Origin: Deltaproteobacteria bacterium
GTDB taxonomy: Bacteria; Myxococcota; Polyangia; Polyangiales; B10-G4
Reading direction: 5' to 3'
Assembly (NCBI GenBank): GCA_019312705.1
Contig: JAFDCW010000235.1
Location: 1 to 6,882 of the forward strand
DNA length: 6,882 nt
The translations under genes and the position numbers were made by a program. Below are positions 1 through 6,453 of the stretch, in pieces. Below the pieces are notes generated by a model. The model saw only the letters and a program-made list of their open reading frames with translations, searched no databases and had not been told where the DNA came from. How positions within the stretch are numbered: the first letter of the stretch is position 1; every line of letters starts with the position of its first letter.

Positions 1-1
1 C

Positions 2-2950
2 GAGGCGCTTTCGGTTCTCGACGGGAAGAGCCAGACCGCGACCCTGGTCGGAAGTTTCGCCGAGGCCCCCGTCGTCCGGCGCTACGTCGAGGGAGGCTTC
101 GGAGATACCATTCTGTCCGCCGACGACACGGCCCTCGGCGATGTACCGGCGGCCCAGCAGTTCGCGGACCGGCTCCGGGACCTCGTCCCGGGGCTGCCCT
201 TCGTGAGCTTCGTGAACAGCGGCGCCGAGGCCAACGAGAAGGCCCTCGCGCTCTGTCGTCAGCGCGCCCGGTCGGATCGCCAGAACCGAATCCTCGCCTT
301 CGAGGGCAGTTTCCACGGACGCACGCTTCTCTCCCTGCACGCGAGCTACAACCCGAAGAAGCGTGCGCCCTTCGAGATCGCGGGCCACGAGGTCACCTAC
401 GCGCCCTATCCCGTGTGGTGGGCCCCTCATGAAGGAGAGCCCGCGGCTCCGTCGGACTATCTCGGCACCATCGCCCGGGGACGCCTCGAAGAGGCGGCGG
501 CCACCTGGGGGGCGGTCGGTGACGCGCTGCTCGCGGAGGAGATCCGCTCGCTGCGCTCCGTGCACGACGCACTCTCCACGGGGGAGTACTTCGCCCTGAT
601 GGTCGAGCCGATGCAGAGCGAAGGTGGCGACCGCTACTCGACTGCGCGCTTCCATCGCGCCCTCCGGCTCCTGACTCGGCACCACGGCGTGTCGCTCATC
701 ATGGACGAGGTTCAGTGCGGCTTCGGCCTCGGCGGCGGCTTCGCATGGCATCACCGCTTCGAGCTCATCGCCCGGGACGGCAACCCCGACGGACCCGATT
801 GTGTCTGCTTCGCGAAGCGGGCCCAGACCGGCGTCGTGATGAGCCGCTTCGAGGACCCCGAACCGACGAGCGCCCACGGCGCGTCGTGCGTCCGGGGCCT
901 CGCCCACGCCGAGGCGATGGCCGTGGATACCTCCGCGGCCCTCGAAGCGTCAGTTCGGGTTCGCCTGCGCAACATCGCCCAGCGTTACCCTGAGTTGGTG
1001 CGCCATCCCCGCAATACCGGCTATGCGGTCGCTTTCGATCTGCCGAGCACCGCGCACATGATGGCCTACTTGGGGCAGCGTTTCTGGCGCGGGGCCGTCG
1101 TCTTCGGGGCGGGTACCAAGACGGTGCGCTACCGCCTCTCGACGAGCTACGGCGACGCCGAGCTCGACCTGCTCTTCGATACCATTCGCCGCTCCCTCGC
1201 GTGGCTCGACGCGCACCCCGGAAAGACGCCGCCCAAGTGGGAGGACCTGCCCCCGCCGTCGATGGGCCACCGGGACCAACCCGACGACCGTGAGGTCCCC
1301 GACATTCGCTACCGCCTGGTGTCATCCCAGGAGCGGGACGACACCCTCGCCAAGGTCTTGCTCATGGAAGAGCGCGTCTACGAGCCGGCGCGGCGGGACA
1401 AGCCCGAGACCCTGGCCAAGGCCTTCGAAGATCCCGACGGAGTCGCCCTCGTCGCCGAGGCGAAGGACGGAGACGAATGGGTTCTGGTTGGAAGCGGCCT
1501 CGGCGCGCCCCTCGAGCGCTTCCGCGAAGTGGGGGGGCCCGATCGCGACCCCATGCTCGGCAGGGACAACTCGTTCTACGGCATCGCCATCACCGTCGAC
1601 CCAAGCTACCGGGGTTTCGGCGTCGGCAAACGCCTGAAGGTCGGCATGCTCGCCGCTGCGGCCGAGATCAAAGACACCGACGGACGTGCGCGCTACCGAC
1701 ACGCGACGGGCCGGAACCGCGTCGCCAAGACCGCGGCCATGATGCACGTCAACGCGTCCCTCGGTGCCTACGAGCTCTTCCGCGTGAAGGGCGCCTACGA
1801 CGACCCCGAGGCTGAAGCCATCTACTACCGCATGCCGGTCGGGCCCTTCGCTCCGGACCCGGTCGTCGTCGAGGCCGAGGCACGCCCCTACGTCGACCTG
1901 GCCGGCGGGATTAGTCGTCCTTTCTTCGAGCCGCCGGCCTCTCTGCGCCGCGCGGCCGACCGGGGGCTGCTCTACGGTCCGACGGTGAACAAGATCACGG
2001 TCATGAACTACGTGACGCCGTCCATCGTTCGCGCCATCGAACACATCGACGCGCTGCTTCCAACGCTGCCCCACATGTACCTCACCTCGAGCCGGGACGA
2101 GGCATTCGACAAGGCGGTCCGGGCGTTGCGCTTCCATAGGCCCGCCTCGCAGGTCGTCCTCGGCCTCGACGGGGGCTACGTTGGTCACACGACGGCGGCG
2201 GCCCGGTCCCTCAGCGATCCCTCCGTGCATCGTCAGGGCCTCGGCTACTTCTCGGGGTGGGGACGAACGGCTCACCCGGCCGTGGTCGGCGCTGAGGCGG
2301 CGATAGCGGCGCTCCGGGAGACCATCAACGAGGTCGGCGGCCCCGACAAGGTCATCGGCTTCTTCGTCGAGCCCATCCAGGAGCGCACCGGGCGCTGCAT
2401 CCCCGACGAGTATTGGCCGCTTCTCGAGGCCCTTCGAGGGGAGCTTGATATTCCGGTCGGCTGCGTCGAGACGCCCAGCGCTTGCTATCGCGGGGGGGCC
2501 GGTGCGTTCTCCATGACCGCCATCGACTTCGTACCCAACACCCTGTCGTGGTGGGCCGGCGGGCAGGTCGGTTTCGTGCATTGCGACGCCCGGTACTTCG
2601 TGCCGACCGCGCTCACCATGGTCTCCACCTGGGACGGAGACGAGCTCAGCTTGGTGCGCGCTCATCACCAACTGCGCGCGGCGCGCGCGGTCGACGTCGG
2701 GGCCCTCGCCGAAAACTGGGACCGCGCCCTCGCGCCGGCCCGGGATGCCGGCCTCGAGGTCCTCGGAGCGGGGCTCTACCGGGTTGTGCATGCCGGTGAG
2801 CGCACGCCGGCCATCGTCGCGGCGCTGCTCGCACGCGGGCAGCGGGTCCTTGCGTTCCCGAACGGCGCCTTCGCCATCGCGCCGCCCCTCGATGCCGGCG
2901 GCGAGGTGGCCGAGGCCTTTGGCGAGGCGCTCCAGGAGGCTCTCGCATGA
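2..2950 (+). CDS. Aminotransferase (class III) - GNAT acetyltransferase - pseudo-aminotransferase fusion protein (5' partial)
   Basis: The frame is open from the left edge, giving 982 residues. Roughly 40-60 N-terminal residues should lie outside, because class III aminotransferases carry about 110 residues before the Asn-Ser-Gly-Ala phosphate loop, found here at residue 72. Domain 1 (about 1-410) has FHG (104-106), [10 protein letters not shown] (201-210), DEVQ with PLP aspartate Asp235, and PLP lysine Lys272 in FAKRAQTG. It most resembles the lysine-6-aminotransferase/GABA transaminase branch. Domain 2 (about 433-615) is a GNAT acetyltransferase with the acetyl-CoA loop RGFGVG at 537-542. 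Domain 3 (about 615-982) again has the aminotransferase fold (VEPIQ at 789-793), but Ala852 replaces the lysine, so it should be catalytically dead. A GTG at 203 could be mistaken for the start, but aligned sequence continues upstream of it. The stop overlaps the next start (ATGA). The domain calls are firm; the substrate is unknown. Confidence 0.9.
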   Translation, partial: EALSVLDGKSQTATLVGSFAEAPVVRRYVEGGFGDTILSADDTALGDVPAAQQFADRLRDLVPGLPFVSFVNSGAEANEKALALCRQRARSDRQNRILAFEGSFHGRTLLSLHASYNPKKRAPFEIAGHEVTYAPYPVWWAPHEGEPAAPSDYLGTIARGRLEEAAATWGAVGDALLAEEIRSLRSVHDALSTGEYFALMVEPMQSEGGDRYSTARFHRALRLLTRHHGVSLIMDEVQCGFGLGGGFAWHHRFELIARDGNPDGPDCVCFAKRAQTGVVMSRFEDPEPTSAHGASCVRGLAHAEAMAVDTSAALEASVRVRLRNIAQRYPELVRHPRNTGYAVAFDLPSTAHMMAYLGQRFWRGAVVFGAGTKTVRYRLSTSYGDAELDLLFDTIRRSLAWLDAHPGKTPPKWEDLPPPSMGHRDQPDDREVPDIRYRLVSSQERDDTLAKVLLMEERVYEPARRDKPETLAKAFEDPDGVALVAEAKDGDEWVLVGSGLGAPLERFREVGGPDRDPMLGRDNSFYGIAITVDPSYRGFGVGKRLKVGMLAAAAEIKDTDGRARYRHATGRNRVAKTAAMMHVNASLGAYELFRVKGAYDDPEAEAIYYRMPVGPFAPDPVVVEAEARPYVDLAGGISRPFFEPPASLRRAADRGLLYGPTVNKITVMNYVTPSIVRAIEHIDALLPTLPHMYLTSSRDEAFDKAVRALRFHRPASQVVLGLDGGYVGHTTAAARSLSDPSVHRQGLGYFSGWGRTAHPAVVGAEAAIAALRETINEVGGPDKVIGFFVEPIQERTGRCIPDEYWPLLEALRGELDIPVGCVETPSACYRGGAGAFSMTAIDFVPNTLSWWAGGQVGFVHCDARYFVPTALTMVSTWDGDELSLVRAHHQLRAARAVDVGALAENWDRALAPARDAGLEVLGAGLYRVVHAGERTPAIVAALLARGQRVLAFPNGAFAIAPPLDAGGEVAEAFGEALQEALA
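2934..2939 (+). promoter_or_regulatory. Shine-Dalgarno site for the C45 acyltransferase gene
   Basis: AGGAGG lies 7 bases before the ATG at 2947, inside the last codons of the upstream fusion gene. It fixes the start and, with the ATGA stop/start overlap, points to translational coupling of the two genes. Confidence 0.75.
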
Positions 2951-4011
2951 AGGTATTCACTCTCCCCGCCGACGCTTCGCCGCGCGAACAGGGCCGCGCC
3001 CACGGCGAGGCGTTCCGGCCGATGATCCGAGACCTCGCGGATCTTCGCCTCGGGCTCACGGTCGAAATCGGCGGCTTCGCTTCCAGAGAGCAGGTCCTCG
3101 GCATCGCCGAGAAACACTTGCCGGTCCTCGAGGCCTTCGACCGAGACCTCTACGCGGAGTTCATGGGCATCGCCGAGGGCTCGGGCCTCGACCCCGCCGG
3201 CATCGTCGTCCTGAATCACTACACGGACCTCCGGGACATCGACCCCGCCGTGGCCGCGACGCCGGCCGAAGACGATTGCTCTGCCGTCTATACCGCCGCC
3301 GCCGCCGGCGCGCTGCTCGGCCAGACCTGGGACATGCACGGCTCCGCGTACCCCTACGTGATGATGCTCGAGGTGCCGGCTCGAGGCGACGAGCCCGCCG
3401 CTTCCCTCTTCAGCCTCGTGGGGTGTTTGGGCATGACCGGCATGAACAGCCGGGGCCTCGGCATCACTATCAACAACCTCAAGAGCCTCGACGCGAAGGT
3501 CGGCGTCCTATGGCCGGCCCTCGTCCGCCGGGTATTGAAAGAGGCCGACGCTGAAGCCGGGCGCGACGTCATCCTCGAGAGCCCCCTCGGCAGCGGCCAC
3601 CACTACCTCGTCGCGACCGATCGCTCTGCCTACGGGATCGAGACCAGCGGCCAGAAAGAAAAGGTCGTTTTCTCCGGAGAGGCTGCTTTCTTCGTACATA
3701 CCAACCACTGCGTCGACGATGAGATGGCAGCGGTCAACGTGGTCTCCAGTGAGTCGACGACGCATGTGCGCTACGACACCCTCTGCCAGAGCCTGGCTAC
3801 CTCTGCGGTGGTCGACCGGGCGGACCTCTGGCGTCGCCTCGGCTCCCACGACGGCTATCCGCGGAGCGTTTGCACGCACGCCGCGAGCCCCGAGGCCCCG
3901 CACAAGATGCGCACCTGCGGCGGCCTCATCATGGACCTCCGGGCCAAGAACCTCTGGGCCACGTCCGGCTGCTTGAATCAGGCGCGCCCCGAGCACTTCA
4001 GCTTCGATTGA
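2947..4011 (+). CDS. C45-family autoproteolytic acyltransferase/hydrolase (isopenicillin N acyltransferase-like, Ntn fold)
   Basis: This 354-residue protein matches the acyl-CoA:6-aminopenicillanic acid acyltransferase family (peptidase family C45). Members are made as a proenzyme that cleaves itself in front of a cysteine, which becomes the N-terminal nucleophile. They then hydrolyse or form amide bonds between acyl and amine groups. Here DDCSAVY places the nucleophile at Cys111, so the new chain would start there after cleavage of Asp110-Cys111. Asp129 in GQTWDMH lies 18 residues after the Cys, the same spacing as Cys103/Asp121 of the fungal enzyme. HTNH (251-254) supplies the likely oxyanion-hole asparagine, Asn253, and Arg306 in PRSVCTH may be the conserved arginine. 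Length is typical. No signal peptide is visible, so it is probably cytoplasmic. The start overlaps the fusion gene's stop, suggesting it acts on that enzyme's product. The substrate cannot be told from sequence. Confidence 0.88.
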   Translation: MKVFTLPADASPREQGRAHGEAFRPMIRDLADLRLGLTVEIGGFASREQVLGIAEKHLPVLEAFDRDLYAEFMGIAEGSGLDPAGIVVLNHYTDLRDIDPAVAATPAEDDCSAVYTAAAAGALLGQTWDMHGSAYPYVMMLEVPARGDEPAASLFSLVGCLGMTGMNSRGLGITINNLKSLDAKVGVLWPALVRRVLKEADAEAGRDVILESPLGSGHHYLVATDRSAYGIETSGQKEKVVFSGEAAFFVHTNHCVDDEMAAVNVVSSESTTHVRYDTLCQSLATSAVVDRADLWRRLGSHDGYPRSVCTHAASPEAPHKMRTCGGLIMDLRAKNLWATSGCLNQARPEHFSFD

Positions 4012-4030
4012 CAGCGGGCGCGGTTTGGGC

Positions 4031-5089
4031 TCAGCGGTCTCGCCGCTTCGAGATGGCGCGTGCGAGGTCCTCGAGGACCGGCCGCGTGCGCGCCCATCCG
4101 AGGCAGCCGTCGGTGATGCTCTGGCCCCGGACTAGGGTTGTCCCGGGGACTCGGTCCTGTCGGCCATCTTCGAGGAAACTCTCGATCATGACGCCGAAGA
4201 TCGCATCGCTTCCGCTGGCCAACTGCGCCCCGACATCGGCGGCGACGGCCGGCTGTCGGTCGGGGTCTTTGCCGCTGTTTGCGTGGCTGCAGTCGATCAT
4301 CAGGCGGGGCTCGAGGCCGGCAGCCTCGAGGAGCGCCCGCGACTTGGCGACGCTCTCGGCGTCGTAGTTGGGCGCGTGGGCGCCGCCCCGGTGGATCACG
4401 TGGCAGTCGGGGTTGCCCTTCGTATGGACGATGGCGGTGATGCCCTGTTTGGTCACCGACAGGAAGCGGTGAGGGTGGCTTGCGGAGCTGACCGCGTCGA
4501 CGGCGACTTTCACGGCACCCCCGGTGCCGTTTTTGAAACCGACTGGCATCGAGAGCCCTGACGCGAGTTCCCGGTGGACCTGGCTTTCGGTCGTGCGGGC
4601 TCCGATGGCCCCCCAAGAGACGAGGTCCGCGACGAACTGCGGTGAGATGGGGTCGAGGAATTCGGTGCCCGTGGGCACGCCGAGCTCCACGAGGTCTCGG
4701 AGCAGGCCCCGGGCGACGTGAAGGCCCTTGTTGATGGCGAAGCTGCCGTCGAGGTCGGGGTCGTTGATGAGCCCCTTCCAGCCGATCGTCGTGCGCGGCT
4801 TTTCGAAGTACGTGCGCATCACGATGTGCAGCTCGCCGGCCAGCTCCTTTGCCGCATCGGCGAGGTGGTGAGCGTACTCGAGGGCTGCATCGGGGTCGTG
4901 GATGGAGCACGGCCCGACGACGACCAGGAGCCGGTCGTCCCGGCCCCGAAGGATGTCACTCGTCTCCCGGCGCGCCTTGGTGACCCGCGCGGCCCCCGCA
5001 TCGCTGAGGGGCAAGTCTTCCATCAGGATCGCAGGCGAGATGAGGGGCTTCAGCCCTTCGATTCGAACGTCATCGGTCAAGCTGTACAT
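4031..5089 (-). CDS. aroG: 3-deoxy-7-phosphoheptulonate (DAHP) synthase, class I, Phe-sensitive AroG type
   Basis: This enzyme condenses phosphoenolpyruvate and erythrose 4-phosphate to DAHP, the first step of aromatic amino acid synthesis. The 352-residue protein aligns almost position for position with E. coli AroG: metal Cys61 in GPCSIHD, Arg92 and Lys97 in MRTYFEKPR, Arg165 in GARTTESQ, Lys186 in GFKNGT, Arg234 in HRGG. After a one-residue shift come His269 in CSHANSGKD, Glu303 and Asp327. Residues lining the AroG phenylalanine pocket are kept (Pro150, Gln151, Leu179, Ser180, Phe209, Ser211, Val221). Ser211 is glycine in the Tyr-sensitive AroF type, so feedback by phenylalanine is inferred. 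I prefer the ATG at 5089 over the adjacent TTG at 5092, because it reproduces AroG numbering. No Shine-Dalgarno is apparent. It follows the pmpB-like gene by 59 bases and converges on the C45 gene, 19 bases away. Confidence 0.95.
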   Translation of the reverse strand: MYSLTDDVRIEGLKPLISPAILMEDLPLSDAGAARVTKARRETSDILRGRDDRLLVVVGPCSIHDPDAALEYAHHLADAAKELAGELHIVMRTYFEKPRTTIGWKGLINDPDLDGSFAINKGLHVARGLLRDLVELGVPTGTEFLDPISPQFVADLVSWGAIGARTTESQVHRELASGLSMPVGFKNGTGGAVKVAVDAVSSASHPHRFLSVTKQGITAIVHTKGNPDCHVIHRGGAHAPNYDAESVAKSRALLEAAGLEPRLMIDCSHANSGKDPDRQPAVAADVGAQLASGSDAIFGVMIESFLEDGRQDRVPGTTLVRGQSITDGCLGWARTRPVLEDLARAISKRRDR

Positions 5090-5148
5090 CAAGAAAGCAC
5101 TTTGTATTCGGGGTGGGGAGAGAGCATCGCGCGACCTGCGACGCAGCT
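5090..5148 (-). other. Short intergenic gap upstream of the DAHP synthase
   Basis: These 59 bases separate the pmpB-like stop from the aroG start. I found no convincing terminator; the GC-rich half only allows an imperfect hairpin with mismatches. On the - strand the last 20 bases before the ATG are AT-richer and contain TACAAA, 11 bases upstream of the start, which could be a weak -10 element. No matching -35 hexamer or ribosome site is seen. Read-through from the transporter genes and a nearly leaderless separate promoter are both possible. Confidence 0.3.
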
Positions 5149-5571
5149 TCAGTCATCGCAGGAGACGCGGGGCCACTTCAGCCAGCGATCTTGGGCGATG
5201 GAGTAGGCCCAGTTGCCGGCAAAGATCCCGGCAAAGGTCCAGAGCGCGCCGAGCTGGGCTTCCCCGAGTTGCACCAGCGCGATGCTCGGGCACGCGCCGG
5301 AGAGCGCCCAGCCGAGGCCGAAGAAGACCCCGCCCAGGATCGAGCCTTTGTGGATCTCCCGGACCGGGAGGCGCGCGCCCTTCTTCTTGGCGATGAAGAA
5401 CGCAATCGCGAGGATGGTCACCGAGACGCCGAAGGTGAGGGTCAGACGCAGATCGCTGAACGAAAACATCCCGTGGACTTCGTCCCAGGAGGTGAACCCC
5501 GTGCGACTGAGGACCATGGCGAAGAGAATCCCGGCGGAGAAGACGCCGAGGGTTCGCATCAGGCCGGTCAT
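5149..5571 (-). CDS. YeeE/YedE-type sulfur compound transporter, second half (PmpB-like, DUF6691)
   Basis: This 140-residue, very hydrophobic protein has four likely membrane segments (about 5-23, 42-62, 77-97 and 107-125). The third holds the family signature GLGWALSGACPSIALVQLG with Cys94. In the full-length thiosulfate transporter YeeE, conserved cysteines in such loops pass the sulfur substrate across the inner membrane. Split bacterial versions consist of two half-length proteins, and this is the second half. A basic stretch AKKKGAR (61-67) marks a probable cytoplasmic loop, and a lone cysteine sits near the C-terminus (Cys138). The ATG overlaps the stop of the upstream pmpA-like gene by four bases (ATGA), so the two halves are translationally coupled and probably form one complex. 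Thiosulfate is the best guess for the substrate, but other reduced sulfur compounds are possible. Confidence 0.85.
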   Translation of the reverse strand: MTGLMRTLGVFSAGILFAMVLSRTGFTSWDEVHGMFSFSDLRLTLTFGVSVTILAIAFFIAKKKGARLPVREIHKGSILGGVFFGLGWALSGACPSIALVQLGEAQLGALWTFAGIFAGNWAYSIAQDRWLKWPRVSCDD

Positions 5572-6185
5572 AGCACCGCCCCGAGGAGCAGCGCGGTCAC
5601 TATGCCGACGCCGAAGAACGACATCGTCGTGACGAGGCTGCCCTTCTGCAGGGCCCCCATCCCGCAGAGGCCATGGCCGGTCGTGCAGCCACCCGCCATG
5701 CGGGTACCGATGCCTACGAAGAAGCCCCCGACGATCAGCGGGATGACCGAGGTCATGCCCGTACCGAAGAGCTCGTGAAAGCGAACTCCATGGAGCGTGA
5801 TGGTGGGAGTGACCGCGCCGGTGATGAGGGCCGACAGAAAACCTCCGGTCACCATGCCCCCCATGTAGAGCAGACCCAGGCTCGGGGCTTCGGGGGCGGT
5901 GAGGGTCGCGGTCGCGGCGACCGCGCCTCCCCCCGCTTCGGCCTCGGCCTCCACAGCATCCATGGCGTCTTGCCCAAACTCCTCCATGGTCAGTTCCTTC
6001 ATCGCCTCGAGGAGCTCCTCCGGCGAGAGGTCGAAGTCGGCATCGCTGCGCTTCTTTCCGCGCAGGCGGTCGACGAGGCTCGAGTAGCGCCCGGACATGG
6101 CCGGCAACCGACCCGCGAGGAACCAGTGCGTGAGCACCACCCCGGCAAGCGCGATGCCTCCCACTACGAAATCGAGATACTCCAC
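5568..6185 (-). CDS. YeeE/YedE-type sulfur compound transporter, first half (PmpA-like) with long acidic loop
   Basis: This 205-residue membrane protein carries the YeeE/YedE signature GIGTRMAGGCTTGHGLCGM, with Cys167 and Cys174, the region where this family handles thiosulfate or related sulfur compounds. Likely membrane segments are about 5-25, 102-125, 146-165 and 182-203. Split-type partners are usually nearer 140 residues. The extra length is a hydrophilic stretch (about 43-100) between the first and second segments, rich in Glu/Asp, then Ala/Gly, including ELTMEEFGQDAMDAVEAEAE. The start is GTG, set by a GGGAGG ribosome site 5 bases upstream. It lies one base after the stop of the four-cysteine gene and overlaps the pmpB-like gene by four bases, so all three look like one operon. 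The transporter-half call is secure; the substrate is inferred from the family. Confidence 0.85.
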   Translation of the reverse strand: MEYLDFVVGGIALAGVVLTHWFLAGRLPAMSGRYSSLVDRLRGKKRSDADFDLSPEELLEAMKELTMEEFGQDAMDAVEAEAEAGGGAVAATATLTAPEAPSLGLLYMGGMVTGGFLSALITGAVTPTITLHGVRFHELFGTGMTSVIPLIVGGFFVGIGTRMAGGCTTGHGLCGMGALQKGSLVTTMSFFGVGIVTALLLGAVL

Positions 6186-6186
6186 G

Positions 6187-6393
6187 TCAGCCTCCCGGCC
6201 CAGTTAGCAGTTTGCCATTCGGCATGAGGTTGATCGGGGGACTCTCCCCCTGCTCGGATATCTTGTACCGAGCGCAGCGTTGAAAGTCGCGTCGGCAGTA
6301 GTTCATCTTCCAGACGTTCAGCGCCCCCTGAAGCTGGAAGATTTCGTACATCTGGCACGACAAGCTGTGTGGACAGATCTTCGCGTCGCTCAC
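6187..6393 (-). CDS. Small four-cysteine protein, putative metal or Fe-S binding
   Basis: This 68-residue protein starts at GTG (6393). It has exactly four cysteines: Cys7 and Cys13 in CPHSLSCQMY, then Cys33 and Cys40 in NYCRRDFQRCARYK. The spacing C-x5-C ... C-x6-C suits a zinc or iron-sulfur site. The central YC...F..CARYK...G and the closing LMPNGK look like motifs of small cysteine proteins found beside sensory domains in proteobacteria, but I cannot name the family. A run of six G lies three bases before the GTG, a poor ribosome site. The next gene starts one base after its stop, and that gene's ribosome site is inside this one's last codons, which supports real translation. A 93-residue overlapping frame on the same strand (6164-6445) lacks any such pattern and is taken as spurious. 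The role is unknown; redox sensing or sulfur handling with the transporter is a guess. Confidence 0.65.
   Translation of the reverse strand: MSDAKICPHSLSCQMYEIFQLQGALNVWKMNYCRRDFQRCARYKISEQGESPPINLMPNGKLLTGPGG
6191..6196 (-). promoter_or_regulatory. Shine-Dalgarno site setting the GTG start of the pmpA-like gene
   Basis: On the - strand this reads GGGAGG, 5 bases before the GTG at 6185. It lies inside the last codons of the four-cysteine gene, so ribosomes ending there can restart at once. Confidence 0.75.
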
Positions 6394-6453
6394 AGGCCCC
6401 CCATTCTGCGGTCGAGCATAACCCCAAACAGTTCGCGATGGGCACCGTCCCTG
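6394..6453 (-). other. Short gap between the sensory gene and the four-cysteine gene
   Basis: These 60 bases contain no clear terminator: the best hairpin is a three-base-pair GGG/CCC stem. On the - strand TATGCT, about 25 bases before the GTG, is a partial match to a -10 box but has no -35 partner at a proper distance. Co-transcription with the upstream sensory gene is therefore the simpler reading. Confidence 0.3.

Noticed and set aside
203..205. GTG at 203 as the start of the fusion gene
   Set aside because: The frame is open back to position 2 with plausible aminotransferase sequence, and starting here would remove the N-terminal segment that class III enzymes need.
1322..2791. A 489-codon open frame on the - strand opposite the fusion gene
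   Set aside because: It lies wholly antisense to well-recognised aminotransferase and GNAT sequence, its translation shows no domain motif, and long antisense frames are expected in GC-rich genes.
2745..3554. A 269-codon + strand frame spanning the junction of the fusion and C45 genes
   Set aside because: It is arginine-rich out-of-frame translation overlapping two genes with clear motifs, and has no domain signal of its own.
4033..4047. Inverted repeat AGCGG-TCTCG-CCGCT at the convergent gene ends, as a terminator
   Set aside because: It has only five base pairs, lies inside the last codons of aroG, and has no T-run on either side.
3978..4910. A 310-codon - strand frame over the DAHP synthase
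   Set aside because: It is a frame-shifted shadow of aroG, very rich in Arg and Pro, and extends into the C45 gene's end.
5113..5778. A 221-codon + strand frame opposite the transporter genes
   Set aside because: It is antisense to clear membrane-protein signatures and its composition (Glu, Arg, Pro rich) is that of a shadow frame.
6164..6445. A 93-codon - strand frame overlapping the four-cysteine gene and the pmpA-like start
   Set aside because: It has no recognisable motif and would overlap the ribosome site and start of the transporter gene; the 68-codon frame has a cysteine pattern and tidy operon spacing.
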